A stretch of DNA of 64,000 nucleotides from Mesocentrotus franciscanus (GCA_037976565.1 CP137682.1:30636657-30700656), one strand, 5' to 3'; shown: positions 43,031 to 54,640, numbered from the stretch's first letter. Made by a program: numbers and translations. The notes: generated by a model not told the origin, from the sequence alone.

Positions 43031-45274
43031 TTAGGTGGTCTGTCGGTATCGACAGATCACCTATTGTTTTCGTCAGAATTTTCTTTCTTCTTTATTTATT
43101 TATTTATTTTTATTTATTTCCGCCCCTTTTTTGTAGAGGATAACTCAAGATCGGTTCAGTCAATTTCTTTCAATTTTGGCACAGTCATAGGTCATAGTCA
43201 TGAGACGTGACAGTAACATTTTCAAGGTCATCAAGTCTTCATGACGTCATCCAGGCGCCATTTTGTGTTTTTGGTACTTTCAACTCATGATCATATCTTC
43301 ATAACGGAAAGTCATTTTTCATTCATATTTATCATGATCAAGGTCAATATCCGTCCGGTCAATTTCAGGTCAAAAACGCGCGCGCATGCGTACGTCGCGC
43401 GTCAGCGCGCGCAAAATTTCAAAATGCTCTAAATCGTCTCAAATTCGTTTTGGATACGTTTCAGGCCATTTTAAGCATTTTGCAAAAAACGCGCACGCGC
43501 ATGCGCGCGCGTTTTCGCGCGTTTTGGCATTTTGCAACATAGAATCGCCAAATTTTCTCTGTCATCATATTTGGCATATTTTTCCAAGCATTTTGATACC
43601 TTGTTCACCTTTTTCTGACCAGTAATAACGCAATGAGCGTCCGTCAAAGTATAACAGCACCCGCGCGCGCTATCTCTATCCACAATACATGGGCAAAACA
43701 TGCCTATACAAAATTCATTGTAACTCTTCAGAATGGATGGAACTCCAAATTTTTTTCATATTTGGATAGATTATGAGTCGGAGATATGATTTCATGTCTC
43801 ATTTGACCCTCAATTAACTCATGACGTCATCATAATGGCCTCCGAACTCAAAATTTCAATTTGCATATTATGACGTCAGCATATTTTTGGAAAATTGATT
43901 GTATCTCTGTAAATATTGATCGATTTTCTTCCAAATTTTGATATGTTCTAGCTGAGACAATTCTCTACAAATGCAGTCATCACGATTTTCATTTTGACAA
44001 AGGCATCATGGCGTATTTTTGCGATTAAAGGAGGCATGTCAATTTTTCACATTTTGCGTGTATTCTCTATGGGACATGACTTTTCTCAAAACTGGATTCT
44101 ACATTCCCGTCTTTCGCGAGCAATATCTCCGTCGTTTTAGTTTTGTTTTTGCTGAGCTTTGAGTATGTTGTAGCTGAGACAATAAGCTATCACAAGTGTG
44201 CCCTTTATTTTTCGATCAGATGCCGGGATCATGCTCATATTTCACTTGCAAAGTGGGATTTGAGAATTCCATTTTCCGTTCACGTGTAATGTCTATGTGG
44301 ATTATTTTGGTATAGTGGTCATAGCACTTGCCTCCCATTCCGGCGACCCAAGTTCGATTCCTGGTGGGTCATTTTTTTTTTTTTTTTTGCCGTCGTTTTA
44401 AATTTGATTTTATGATCTTCTTCGACTATTATAACATATTATCATATACAATCACAAACAATGTAATAAAATGCCTAATTTTGCGTGTTATATCTATGGG
44501 AGAAGAATGTCAATCGTTTGAGTACAACCCTATGGGAAATCTGGTATTAAACCTAATATAGGGTTTATCTCCCAACTCTGCTACAATATCAAATCACCTT
44601 GCTAGTCTCCTTCCCAGACGTTTTTACTTTTTCCAGTTATTCAGCCCAAGGTATATGCATGTTTACGTCTCTCCCGTGGACATAGAATTGTTTACTTGTC
44701 TATACTTCTCTCTTTCTCTATATTAAATTCTATTTATGCTGGATATATTGAATGCATCGTTCTCCATTGCATCTCTCTTTCTCCTCTCTCTTGCTCTGTT
44801 TCCCTTCTCCTCTCTTATTTTGCCCCTCTCCTTCTCTTGCTCTGTCTCTGCATATATATCTCTCTCTACTCTTTTACCCTCTCCTCTCTCTCTGCCTCCC
44901 TCTACCTCGACCTCTTGCCTTGCCTCCCTCTTATTCTCTTGCTCTGTCTCCCTCTGCCTCTGCCCTTCTCTTTTCTTCTCTCTCACCCTCTACCTCTCCC
45001 GCCTCTGGTTCTCGTTCTCCTTCTATTATGTCTTGTAATGTTCCTTAATTTTCTATAGCTCTGCCCTTTGCCCTTTGGCCTTGGAACTCAAAATACGAAT
45101 TTGCATATTATGACGTCAGCATATTTATGGAAAATTGATTGTATCTCTGTAAATATGGATCGATTTTCTTCCAAATTTTGATATGTTGTAGCTAAGACAA
45201 TTTTCTACAAGATCAGTTATTCAGATTACATAACAGACCACCTAATTCGTCCTCATGACGAATTACATTTCTAG
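43031..45274 (+). mobile_element. AGGTG-family element 3
   Basis: 5' hairpin AGGTGGTCTGTCGGTATCGA then CAGATCACCT, body, tRNA-Gly-like block (44298-44371), pyrimidine tract, then a short body fragment (45082-45210) and the 3' end CAGACCACCTAATTCGTCCT with GACGAATTA, and CTAG at 45271-45274. Confidence 0.75.
44298..44371 (+). other. tRNA-Gly-like block in element 3
   Basis: Same sequence as in element 1, followed by at least 16 T. Confidence 0.68.
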
Positions 45275-47706
45275 TTCTTTATTTATTTTTATTTCATCCG
45301 TACACTTTTTTGTGTAAACGTTTACTCGAAATCGACATGGTCAATTTCCTTCAAATTTCTGTCAGTCATCAGGCCCTATAATATCAAGTTCTAGTAACTT
45401 TTCAAGGTCATGGGGTCATCGTGACGTCATCCAGGCGCCATTTTGTAAACATCAGGTCATTATCTTATCTCGATAACGAGTCATCAAAAATCAACCATAT
45501 TTGGTATACATCAATTTTAGGTCAAAGGTCAACAAAAATGTCGACAAAATCCGCGTGCGCACCTCGACGCGCGCGTACGCGCGCATCAAAATTTCAAAAT
45601 GCTCCAATTCGTCCCAAATTTTGTTTGCACACGTTTCAGGCCATTTTAAGCATTTTCAAAATTTGCGCGCGCACTTATGCGCGCGTTTTTGCGCGTTTTG
45701 GCATTTTGCAACATAGAATCGCCAAATTTTTCTGTCATCATATTTGGCATATTTTTCCAAGCATTTTGATACCTTGTTCACTTTTTCTGACCAGTAATAA
45801 CGCAATGAGCGTCCGTCAAAGTATAACAGCACCCGCGGACCGCGCTATCTCTATCCACAATACATAGGCAAAAACATGCCTATACAAAACTCATTGTAAC
45901 TCTTCAGAATGGATGGATACCCCAATTTTTTTCATATTTGGATAGATTATGAGTCGGAGATATGATTTCATGTCTCATTTGACCCTCAATTAACTCATGA
46001 CGTCATCATATGGCCTCCGAACTCAAAATTTCAATTTGCATATTATGACGTCAGCATATTTTGGAAAATTGATTGTATCTCTGTAAATATTGATCGATTT
46101 TCTTCCAAATTTTGATATGTTCTAGCTGAGACAATTCTCTACAAATGCAGTCATCACGATTTTTCATTTTGACAAAGGCATCATGGCGTATTTTTGCGAT
46201 TAAAGGAGGCATGTCAATTTTTCACATTTTGCGTGTATTCTCTATGGGACATGACTTTTTTCAAAACTGGATTCTACATTCCCGTCTTTCGCGAGCAATA
46301 TCTCCGTCGTTTTAGCTTTGTTTTCGCTGAGCTTCGAGTATGTTGTAGCTGAGACAATAAGCTATCACAAGTGTGCCCTTTATTTTTCGATCAGATGCCG
46401 GGATCATGCTCATATTTCACTTGCAAAGTGGGATTTGAGAATTCCATTTTCCGTTCACGTGTAATGTCTATGTGGATTATTTTGGTATAGTGGTCATAGC
46501 ACTTGCCTCCCATTCCGGCGACCCAAGTTCGATTCCTGGTGGGTCATTTTTTTTTTTTTGCCGTCGTTTTAAATTTGATTTTATGATCTTCTTCGACTAT
46601 TATAACATATTATCATATACAATCACAAACAATGTAATAAAATGCCTAATTTTGCGTGTTATATCTATGGGAGAAGAATGTCAATCGTTTGAGTACAACC
46701 CTATGGGAAATCTGATTCCTTGTCGTGTATTAAACCTATAGGGTTAATCTCCCAAGTCTGTTGGAATATATCAAATCATCCCATTTTCATGATGTTTAGT
46801 CTCCTTCCCAGACGTTTATACTTTCCAGTAATTCAGCCCAGGTATATGCAATCTTTACGTCTCTCCCGCGGACATAGAATTGTTTACATGTCTATAACTT
46901 CTCTCTTTCTCTATAATATAGTAAATATTCAATTCTATTTATGCTGGAAATATTAAAAGCATCGTTCTCCATTGCATCTCTTTCTCTTGCTCTCTCTTGC
47001 TCTGTTTCCCTTCCCTCTCTTGATCTGCCCTCTATCCTTCTCTTGCTCTCTCATTGCATCTCTCTCTCTACTCTTTCACTCTCTCCCTATCTCTGTCTCC
47101 CTCTCTTGCTCTGCCTAGCTCCCTCTGTCTCTGCCTCTCATTGTATACTCTCTCACCCTCTCCCTTTCCCGGCCTCTGGTTCTCGTTCTCCCTCCGATAT
47201 CTATTGTAATTTTCTTTAATTTCCTCTAGCTCTTCATTTTGCCCTTTGTATTCTTATTTCACCCCTACCATGTCCTCTCTCCTTCAAAGTGTATGCATTC
47301 TGATTCCTCTTTCTTCCCTCGGTCCAGCTCATGTATTTTTACATGTCAATAACTCGTCTCCCTCTCTCCTTCTCTATATCTATATTTTCATTAAATTTCA
47401 TTATGATCATGATTTTGATCATAATCATTTCTCAATATTTTGTTCATCAGTTAAGTTATCACTTCAGTTCAGGTCACAGTTCAATCTATCAGTTCATTCA
47501 TCAGTTCATCAGTTTAGCTCATCAATTCAGTTCATTTCACATCAGTTCAATCTATCAGTTCATCAGTACTTCATTCATCAGTTCATATCTTAATACATCA
47601 TTTTACATTAACATCATTAAATTGGATCATTGAATTGAAGATTAGCATGATCATAAGAATTGAAGACAGATCACCTAATTCGTCCTGATGACGAATTACT
47701 TTTCTA

Positions 47707-47707
<1 letters not shown>
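45275..47707 (+). mobile_element. AGGTG-family element 4
   Basis: It begins directly after the CTAG of element 3 but lacks the first approximately 40 bp (starts TTCTTTATTTATTTTTATTT). It is otherwise complete to stem-loop and CTAG at 47704-47707. Near identity with element 1, including the ATCAGTTCA-rich segment, indicates a recent common source. Confidence 0.76.
46475..46548 (+). other. tRNA-Gly-like block in element 4
   Basis: Same sequence as in element 1, followed by at least 11 T and then GCCGTCGTTTTAAATTTG. Confidence 0.68.
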
Positions 47708-47751
<44 letters not shown>

Positions 47752-47752
47752 G
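47708..47752. repeat. (ATT)n microsatellite
   Basis: About 14 TTA/ATT units directly after the CTAG end of element 4 and at the start of the first 0.9-kb duplicate. Confidence 0.95.
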
Positions 47753-47846
47753 TGGTTTTGTGATCCTATATATACATTTAGAATAAAATATCATTTCAAA
47801 ACAAAAAGATCATGTAACGTATACAAACATGCATGCTTCAAAGTGA

Positions 47847-48038
47847 CTAGGCGTTGTGGCGTGCGCCTGTAATCCAGCTAACAGTGGAAGTTACAAACTG
47901 ATTCAGCCGACGACGCAGGTTCGAAGCTGAGTCACGTCTTTCGGATGTTGACGTTTAAATGTCGGTCCCCAGACGTAAATAATCAAATCTGATTGATACA
48001 CGTCTGTAAAAACCCAATACACCCACACACACACACAC
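47847..48038 (+). mobile_element. 7SL-like SINE insertion, copy 1
   Basis: GGCGTTGTGGCGTGCGCCTG followed by TAATCCAGCTA resembles the 5' Alu domain of SRP (7SL) RNA, including the UGUAAU turn and CAGCUA. A B-box-like AGGTTCGAAGC follows, then a SINE-type core (TTTCGGATGTTGACGTTTAA, then GTCGGTCCCCAGACG) and a (CA)n tail. GTGA flanks both sides (47843-47846 and 48039-48042). A related locus at 50490 lacks the insert. The junction therefore marks a retroposed unit of 192 bp. Confidence 0.62.
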
Positions 48039-48092
48039 GTGAGGTCACGTGGTTAATCACGTGACCTCACTTTGAAGCATGCATGTTTTTAT
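48039..48092. repeat. Palindromic host site of the SINE
   Basis: Together with 47828-47846, GTGAGGTCACGTG-GTTAAT-CACGTGACCTCAC and the outer CATGCATGCTTCAAA / TTTGAAGCATGCATG form a palindrome that the SINE has split. Confidence 0.75.
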
Positions 48093-48644
48093 AAAGAAAA
48101 AAATAATCGCAATTACGTGCGGAATATCAAATCAAGGCCAATCTCAATATCCCATTTTAGTAATGATATTTCACATTATCAATTTCAATGGACGGGTACA
48201 AGTATGGGTATTTCCCTGGTAGTTACCGAGAAATTTTCAACCCTGTGAATTACCGACTGTGGTTATAGTATATCCGTGTTTGAACATACACCTACATTTC
48301 TTTTACTCAGCTATCATATCAAAAAAATTTGGAAGATATCATTTATTTTTTAGTTTGGAACGTTTGTATTGGCGTATGTTTTCTTTGATTCAGTTAATGA
48401 AATGTTTACAAACTTCCAAAAGGAATATCATGCATGCATAGAACTGAAAATATGTAGTCGAACAGTACAATATTTTTTTTACTCTATTTCACTTTGAGTG
48501 CAATTTAATTGTGATAATAATAATAATAATAATCTGTTTTGGTATAGGGTAGATGCCATTATGCCATAAACCTCTCTATGCGATTCCAAAATTTCCAAAA
48601 GGCTATTGAATAAAAACCAACCATAATTGAGTAATTCCAGATAG

Positions 48645-48800
48645 AGAGAGAGAGAGGGAGAGAGAGAGATAGAGAGAGGAGACACAGATAGTTGCGAGAG
48701 CGAGAGGGTAGGGTGGAGAGGGAGAGATATAGAGTGTGTGTGTTTATGTGTGCGTACAAAAAGAAGAAAAAAAAGTGTGTGTGTGTGTCTGTGTGTTCGA
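48645..48800. repeat. GA-rich and GT-rich simple repeats
   Basis: AGAGAGAGAGGGAGAGAGAG-like tract to about 48735, then GTGTGTGTGTTTATGTGTGCG and GTGTGTGTGTGTCTGTGTG. Frames read across it are compositional. Confidence 0.9.
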
Positions 48801-49040
48801 GTGTACGTAGCCGGGGTTGAGGAACTATATAGAAAAGGAATAATTCAAGCATACATGAAATTCATTATTGTACTCTTCATCATTATTTTATATCATTTTG
48901 GTTTATATCTATTTTTTCTTTTCTTTGAGATGCATATGCATGAGAAACTTAAAAATTATGAAGAATCAAAGTTACACATTTTTAGTTTTGTCAAATTTAT
49001 ATGAGATATATATTCATTGTATGCATTTGATTGTTATTTG
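48801..49040. other. No gene seen
   Basis: AT-rich spacer between the simple repeats and the SINE. Confidence 0.5.
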
Positions 49041-49392
49041 GGAGTGTCGTGGTCGAGTGGTTTAAGGCGCTTGACTGGAGATGCGAAGGTCGAGGGTTCG
49101 AATCCCGACACGGCACTAATATCCTCTGGCAAGATATTAACCTGCACTTGCTACTCTCCACCCAGATGTTAAATGGGTACCCGGTAGGATGCGACCGTCA
49201 TTGTTGGTCAGTTTTAGAGCGTCAAGTAACGCCTGGCTGGAATGCTCCCCAGGGAGTGGAGATTGTGCACACAGTGTGTGCGGGCAAGCACTAAATCCAA
49301 TGACCGGGGTAATAGTATATATGTAAAGCGCTTAGAGACATTTGTATTAAGCGCTATATAAAAGCTGATTATTATTATTATTATTATTATTG
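49041..49392 (+). mobile_element. tRNA-Ser/Leu-like-headed SINE with ATT tail
   Basis: The head GTCGTGGTCGAGTGGTTTAA then GGCGCTTGACTGGAGATGCG, with AGGGTTCGAATCCCGACACG (B box), resembles a class II tRNA. The body shares CTCTCCACCCAGATGTTAAA with the SINE at 17591. The 3' part (AAAGCGCTTAGAGACATTTG, then AAGCGCTATATAAAAGCTGA) ends in (TTA)n, which leads directly into the second 0.9-kb duplicate. Confidence 0.85.
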
Positions 49393-50165
49393 TGGTTTTG
49401 TGATCCTATATATACATTTAGAATAAAATATCATTTCAAAACAAAAAGATCATGTAACGTATACAAACATGCAAGCTTCAAAGTGACTAGGCGTTGTGGC
49501 GTGCGCCTGTAATCCAGCTAACAGTGGAAGTTACAAACTGATTCAGCCGACGACGCAGGTTCGAAGCTGAGTCACGTCTTTCGGATGTTGACGTTTAAAG
49601 GTCGGTCCCCAGACGTAAATAATCAAATCTGATTGATACACGTCTGTAAAAACCCAATACACCCACACACACACACACACACACACACGTGAGGTCACGT
49701 GGTTAATCACGTGACCTCACTTTGAAGCATGCATGTTTTTATAAAGAAAAAAATAATCGCAATTACGTGCGGAACATCAAATCAAGGCCAATCTCAATAT
49801 CCCATTTTAGTAATGATATTTCATCTATCAATATCAATGGACGGGTACAAGTATGGGTATTTCCCTGGTAGTTACCGAGAAATTTTCAACCCTGTGAATT
49901 ACCGACTGTGGTTATAGTATATCCGTGTTTGAACAAACACCTACATTTCTTTTACTCAGCTATCATATCAAAGTTAGTTTGGAAGATATCATTTATTTTT
50001 TAGTTTGGAACCTTTAATTGTATTGGCGTATGTTTTCTTTGATTCAGTTAAGGAAATGTTTACAAACTTCCACAAAGAATATCATACATGCATAGAACTG
50101 AAAATATGTAGTCGAACTGTACAATTTGTTTTACTCTATTTCACTTTGAATGCAATTTAACTGTG

Positions 50166-50206
<41 letters not shown>

Positions 50207-50318
50207 TTCTGTTTTTGGTATAGGGTAGACGCCATTACGCCATAAACCTCTCTATGCGATTCCAACATTTCCAAAAGGTTATTGAATAAAAACCAACCTT
50301 AATTTAGTAATTCCAGAT
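49389..50318 (+). repeat. 0.9-kb direct duplicate, copy 2
   Basis: Matches 47745-48638. It differs by a longer CA run, a longer (TAA)n near 50166-50204 and scattered substitutions. The duplication is therefore not brand new. Confidence 0.9.
49487..49688 (+). mobile_element. 7SL-like SINE insertion, copy 2
   Basis: Same insertion as at 47847 with the same GTGA flanks (49483-49486 and 49689-49692) and a longer (CA)n tail. It was copied along with the 0.9-kb duplication, so it is not an independent insertion. Confidence 0.62.
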
Positions 50319-50389
50319 TTTCCAATTCCCAAACATTTATTGATTTTTTAACACTCTTATTGATGTAGGTTTTAACTGAACCGAAAATT

Positions 50390-50600
50390 GATTCCCAACA
50401 AAGTGTGGCAATAAAAACCTTCTATTTAGAATCAAATGTCATTTAAAAACAAAAATATCATGTGATGTATAAAAACTTGCATGCTTCAAAGTGAGGTCAC
50501 GTGGTTAATCATGCTATTATGACATCACAATAGAAGGAAAGTGAAAAGATACTACAGTGTGTTTTTCCTGGAAGAAAAAAAAACAAGAATCACAATTACG
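50390..50600 (+). repeat. Third, partial and diverged relative of the 0.9-kb repeat, SINE-free
   Basis: It carries TTTAGAATCAAATGTCATTT, TTGCATGCTTCAAAGTGAGG, TCACGTGGTTAATCATG and, further on, ATCACAATTACGTGCGG, all in the order of the larger repeats. The CAAAGTGAGGTCACG junction at 50487-50501 is uninterrupted. Confidence 0.7.
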
Positions 50601-51350
50601 TGCGGCACAGCAACTCAATTAAGGGCGATGTCACTATATAATTTTCGTAATGTTATACTTAAGTGCCTTGATACAAATTGCATCATTCACCTGATACGAA
50701 TAAATGTATCTCAATAGTCAGAAGACAAACTATGGCATTAAATTACGTGTTGTTATGTATAGGGTAAGCCATAATGTTGTCCTACCTAACAACAACTTAT
50801 TTATGCAATTTGAATTCTGACTATTGGGGTACATTTATTCGTAAGAGGTTAATGAAATAATTCGTATCGCGGCGCTTCACGACGGCATATGCATAACATT
50901 TGTTTACATTGCGAAAGTGGCCTATTCCCTTATGGTATATCCCACAGAAATTATGTTCGGATTATGTAATACGTCGCTGTCACGTTCCCAAGTTCCAAAA
51001 TGTAAATGGCCAGGGCTCTTTGCCGTCATGGTGTGGGAGGATGTGGTATCAAAAATATGTTTTTTTGTAGCTTCGAAGCAATAACGTTCTGTGACGTAGA
51101 GGTGTGAGGTAGAGGTGTGGTCTATCGGATACGTTACCGGACTATGGGTCACATGGATGCCTGTACCAGCCACGGCTTTGATTATTCCATTTCAGTTGTC
51201 CAGTTTATTGTTTCACATTTCATATACAATTGAATTTTACAATGTTCACACAAAATAAATGGTACTAACAAACAGACATGAATTATATATTGCCAAATAT
51301 AAGAACAGTAAATAAAGTAGTAGTAAAATAAGTCCCTCATATCGACTAGT
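50600..51350. other. No gene seen; diverged copy of the 16.8-kb inverted repeat
   Basis: 50680-50835 resembles the arms at 16836-17133 (GGTAAGCCATAATGTTGTCC and ATTCTGACTATTGGGGTAC), itself in inverted form. The rest is unassigned, with a tract GTAGAGGTGTGAGGTAGAGG near 51095. Confidence 0.5.
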
Positions 51351-51353
51351 TTG

Positions 51354-51588
51354 AAGAATAATAATATAATATTCCGCTTTTATATAGCGCTCAATACATC
51401 GATGATGTCTCTAAGCGCTTTACAGATGTATTATTACCCCGGTCATCGGATTCAGGCTTGCCCGCACACAATGTATGCACATTTTCCACTCCCTGGGGAG
51501 CATTCCAACAAGGCGTCATTTTTACGAGCGCACACTTACTCATCTAATTAACCACATTAACTTAATTTCGCATCCTACCGGAATGGAG
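51354..51588 (-). mobile_element. 5'-truncated SINE of the 49041 type
   Basis: Reverse complement of the SINE 3' part: TATATAGCGCTCAATACATC, CTCTAAGCGCTTTACA, ATTACCCCGGTCATCGGATT and CTCCCTGGGGAGCATTCCA. The tRNA-like head is missing, and the tail is a short (AAT)n at 51356. Confidence 0.8.
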
Positions 51589-51589
51589 T

Positions 51590-51900
51590 GTTGATTAAAG
51601 TGAATGAAAATTGAAATATGGGAGGAGCCTAATTTGGTAAATAAAAGCAGCGCTTATAAGTTATAGAGCCATAAGAGTTACATTATTGAGATTTTAATTT
51701 CATGTACGTTTGAGATGTTAATGTCATGTTGACTTTAAAGTGTCGGATCTGGGAGATGGCCCAAAGCGTTTTCGTGCTGAACCAGCACGAAAAAAAAAAA
51801 AATTGAAAATGTTTTTTCCAAGCACAAGCACTGGTAACTATATGCTACAAGAATGTGATCCCATTGGATGTTTGAGATACATTTTGTAATAATAATAATA
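51590..51900. other. No gene seen
   Basis: Unassigned sequence with TTTCGTGCTGAACCAGCACGAAA, a 10-bp-stem hairpin, at about 51771-51792, and an A-run. Confidence 0.45.
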
Positions 51901-51901
51901 A

Positions 51902-52593
51902 CTAGAAATTTAATTCGTCATTGAGGACGAATTAGGTGGTCTGTCTACAATTCCTATGATCATGCTCATCTTCAATTCAATGATCCAATATAACGATGTT
52001 AATGTAAAATGATGTATTAAGATATGAATTGATGAATGAAGTACTGATGAACTATGATGAACTGATAGATTGAACTGATGTGAAATGAACTGAATTGATG
52101 AGCTAAACTGATGAACTGCCATATGAACTGATGAACTGATAGATTGAACTGTGACCTCAACTGAAGTGATAACTCAACTGATGAACAAAATATTGAGAAA
52201 TGATTATGATCAAGATCATGATCATAATGAAATTTGATGAAAATATAGAGATAGAGAAGGAGGGAGGGAGACTGGTTATAGTTATGTAAAAATACATGAG
52301 CTGGACCGAGGGATGAAAGAGGAATCAGAATGCATACACTTGGAAGGAGAGAGGAAAGTATATAAAGAAACATGGTAGGGGTGAAATAATAATGCAAAGG
52401 GCACAGGAAAGAGCTAGAGGAAATTAAGGAACATCTTATAAGACATAAAAGAGGGAGAGCGGGAGCCAAAGGCGGGAAAAGGAGAGGGTGAGAGAGTAGA
52501 GAAAGAGAGAGGCAGAGACAGCTAGGGAGACATCAGAGCAGAAGAAGAGGGAGGCAGAGCAAGAGAGGGAGAGGGAGACAGAGAGAGGGTGAA

Positions 52594-52625
<32 letters not shown>

Positions 52626-52650
52626 TAGTAGTCGAAGAAGATAAAATCAA
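51902..52650 (-). mobile_element. AGGTG-family 3' end fragment, inverted
   Basis: On the plus strand CTAG (51902-51905) is followed by the stem-loop (TTAATTCGTCATTGAGGACG then AATTA) and AGGTGGTCTGTC, which is the 3' end of the family seen from the other strand. The GAACTGATGAACTGAT-rich segment, purine tract (52450-52625) and AGTCGAAGAAGATAAAATCA follow. It stops before the tRNA-like block. Confidence 0.78.
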
Positions 52651-52654
52651 ACTG

Positions 52655-53155
52655 GACGCTTGTAGCTAGGCGAATTGTCTGTAGGGCGAACTTAGACTGG
52701 TAATGATTTGGCCGATTCATTGCACACGTACCGTACCGATATATACCGATATGATATATACATGCATGTACTTCTATACATGTAACAATTAATAGGTAGC
52801 TGCGTCATACTCATATCAGTTCCTGAGTTGTATTGCATCAAAGCCTTTTACACAGCGCTCTTAACTTTTTGATCTGATTTCTGCGAGTGGTCAACCGGCA
52901 CGAGTTTGTAAGTATAGAGACCTGAGAGCAACAGTATAATGTAAAATAATCTAGACATGAAAAATGAAGGGTAGAATAGTACGGTAGATTATTTCTAGAC
53001 CGAAAGCTCAATTATTGAATTAAGTAAAAGTTCAGTCTCTGACTGAGTCTGATAATGATATCGACGGTTCTGCTGAGATTACATCTGGCTCGTCTGATCT
53101 TACCGCCTCTAGGCTCTATACATAGACTGAACTAAAGTACGGCATATATGGGGTA
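52655..53155. other. No gene seen
   Basis: Apparently unique sequence with several ATATACCGATATGATATATA-like A/T palindromes near 52738-52760. Confidence 0.45.
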
Positions 53156-53520
53156 GTGTGTGAAAGGAATGGTTCGGTTAGGCGGACCAAGATGAATGCC
53201 GAATGGGCTTATAGTAGTTTGCGTCGGCCTTGTTGCCCCCTTCCCGGTTTTCCGAAAGGGTGCGTTGGATTGTTAAGCGCGTCAGGTCAGATAACGCGAC
53301 CAAATGGCACATACGGGGCTTATTCCAAATGTACCCGCTCAGAGCCCCGTGCCAACAGTGCGCATGCCTGTTACGTACAAATGTACGTACGCCGCATACG
53401 CACGTGGTGTGTATATGGTGGATATCGATCGCGAGCTTAGAGATATCGATGGAAAGAGTTCAGTTAAGTTAAATTTTCTTTCGTCGATTATCTCGTCAAA
53501 AGAGGTTTTTAGCTGAAAAT
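53156..53520 (+). other. CpG-richer island with overlapping open frames
   Basis: This 360-bp stretch is richer in CG dinucleotides than its surroundings, with frames open in all three plus phases (80-94 codons). None shows a known motif. It could be a promoter or first exon, or simply a GC-rich repeat. I do not call a gene. Confidence 0.3.
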
Positions 53521-54200
53521 GAATAACTAACTACAACTGATTGTAGTGGACAGAACTTATTTGTGCTCGCGTCCAGAATTTTTGGCCCCCAAAGCGTATT
53601 TTGACTCTTTTGCCATTAACAAACAGTTAAACTTAAGTCCAAGGCAAAGCCAGGCTTAGCCTAACCCTAATAAGGCCTTAGCCAGGCCCAGGCCCAAGGG
53701 AAGCCCAAGCTATTTTGGCGTTCCCATGCATAGGCTCTAATTTCTTTATTATTCAATCAACCACTTTCATATTTGGCACATGGGCATGTGTCAAGCAGGT
53801 CAAGCTCTGCAATCATAAACATTTTTAGACTTGAGGTCAGAATATAGAAGTTTTTAGCTTTTTGCCAAGTGGTAAACTGTAATGCTGTATTAAACTGACC
53901 TTGATGATCGGATCGGTTGATCGGATCGGCTGATCATGAGCTCAGTCCCATGTGCTTAATTTGGCGTAACCTTTCAGAACTAACTAAGGGGCTGAGGCTC
54001 TATTATATTAATTAAAGAGAAAAAATATAATTGCTTAATAAAAATAAAATAAAAACAAACTACAATTTCTGATTGGCGTAGCCAAGGAGGGAAGGGGTCC
54101 GAGGGTGCTTGCTTAAGACAGGTCCTATATAAATGGGATGGGATGGGGGGCTTGATTAATTCAGGGGCAATCTTGCACTTTCTGCCCATTTGTCCATCTC
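53521..54200. other. No gene seen; short degenerate repeats
   Basis: GCCAGGCTTAGCCTAACC, then GGCCTTAGCCAGGCCCAGGC (53650-53700) and GATCGGATCGGTTGATCGGA (53907) are small low-complexity repeats. Confidence 0.45.
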
Positions 54201-54204
54201 TTTA

Positions 54205-54640
54205 TGAGCCTCTTCCAAGCATGCATGAATGAAGTCTAAGGGCACCGCACTCTTAGAGAATCCCCTCTCAGCATATCATAAGACCGGGTACTTTGCCCAT
54301 CTATTTAAAGCCCTCCAAGTATCTCTGAAGCCTGGAGGCTCTGTCTCACCATTGGGAGCCCCTTCCGAGCATGCATGAATGAAGTCTAAGGGTGCCGCCT
54401 TTAAGAGAACCCTCTCAGCATAATGAGCATATCATGAGACCGTACTTTGCTCATCTATTTAAAGCCCTCCAAGTATCTCTGAGGCCCGGAGGCTCTGTCT
54501 CACCATTGGGAGCTCCTTCCGATTCCTTCCGAGCATGAATGAAGTCTAGGGGCACTGTTCAACTCTATGGTGACCCGCTCAGAAGCCTGGTGGCTCCGTC
54601 TTTCTTTGAGGGATCCCCCTCTTAGCATGAATGAAATACA
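54205..54640. repeat. Tandem repeat of about 155 bp, 2.7 units
   Basis: Units start at GAGCCTCTTCCAAGCATGCA (54207), GAGCCCCTTCCGAGCATGCA (54356) and a shortened third. Shared blocks are TATTTAAAGCCCTCCAAGTA and GGCTCTGTCTCACCATTGGG. No coding signal. Confidence 0.85.

Larger units (their letters stand above)
47745..48638 (+). repeat. 0.9-kb direct duplicate, copy 1
   Basis: From GTGGTTTTGTGATCCTATAT to AGTAATTCCAGAT, matching 49389-50318 in the same orientation with point changes and microsatellite differences. It includes a 7SL-like SINE insertion and a palindrome. No gene. Confidence 0.9.

Noticed and set aside
44696..45058. Ser/Leu/Cys-rich frames in several phases (also at 20658, 46941, 52436)
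   Set aside because: Pyrimidine-rich tract of the AGGTG family. All phases are open because of composition.
49041..49115. Functional tRNA-Ser/Leu gene
   Set aside because: It is the head of a SINE with conserved body and ATT tail, and the stems are imperfect.
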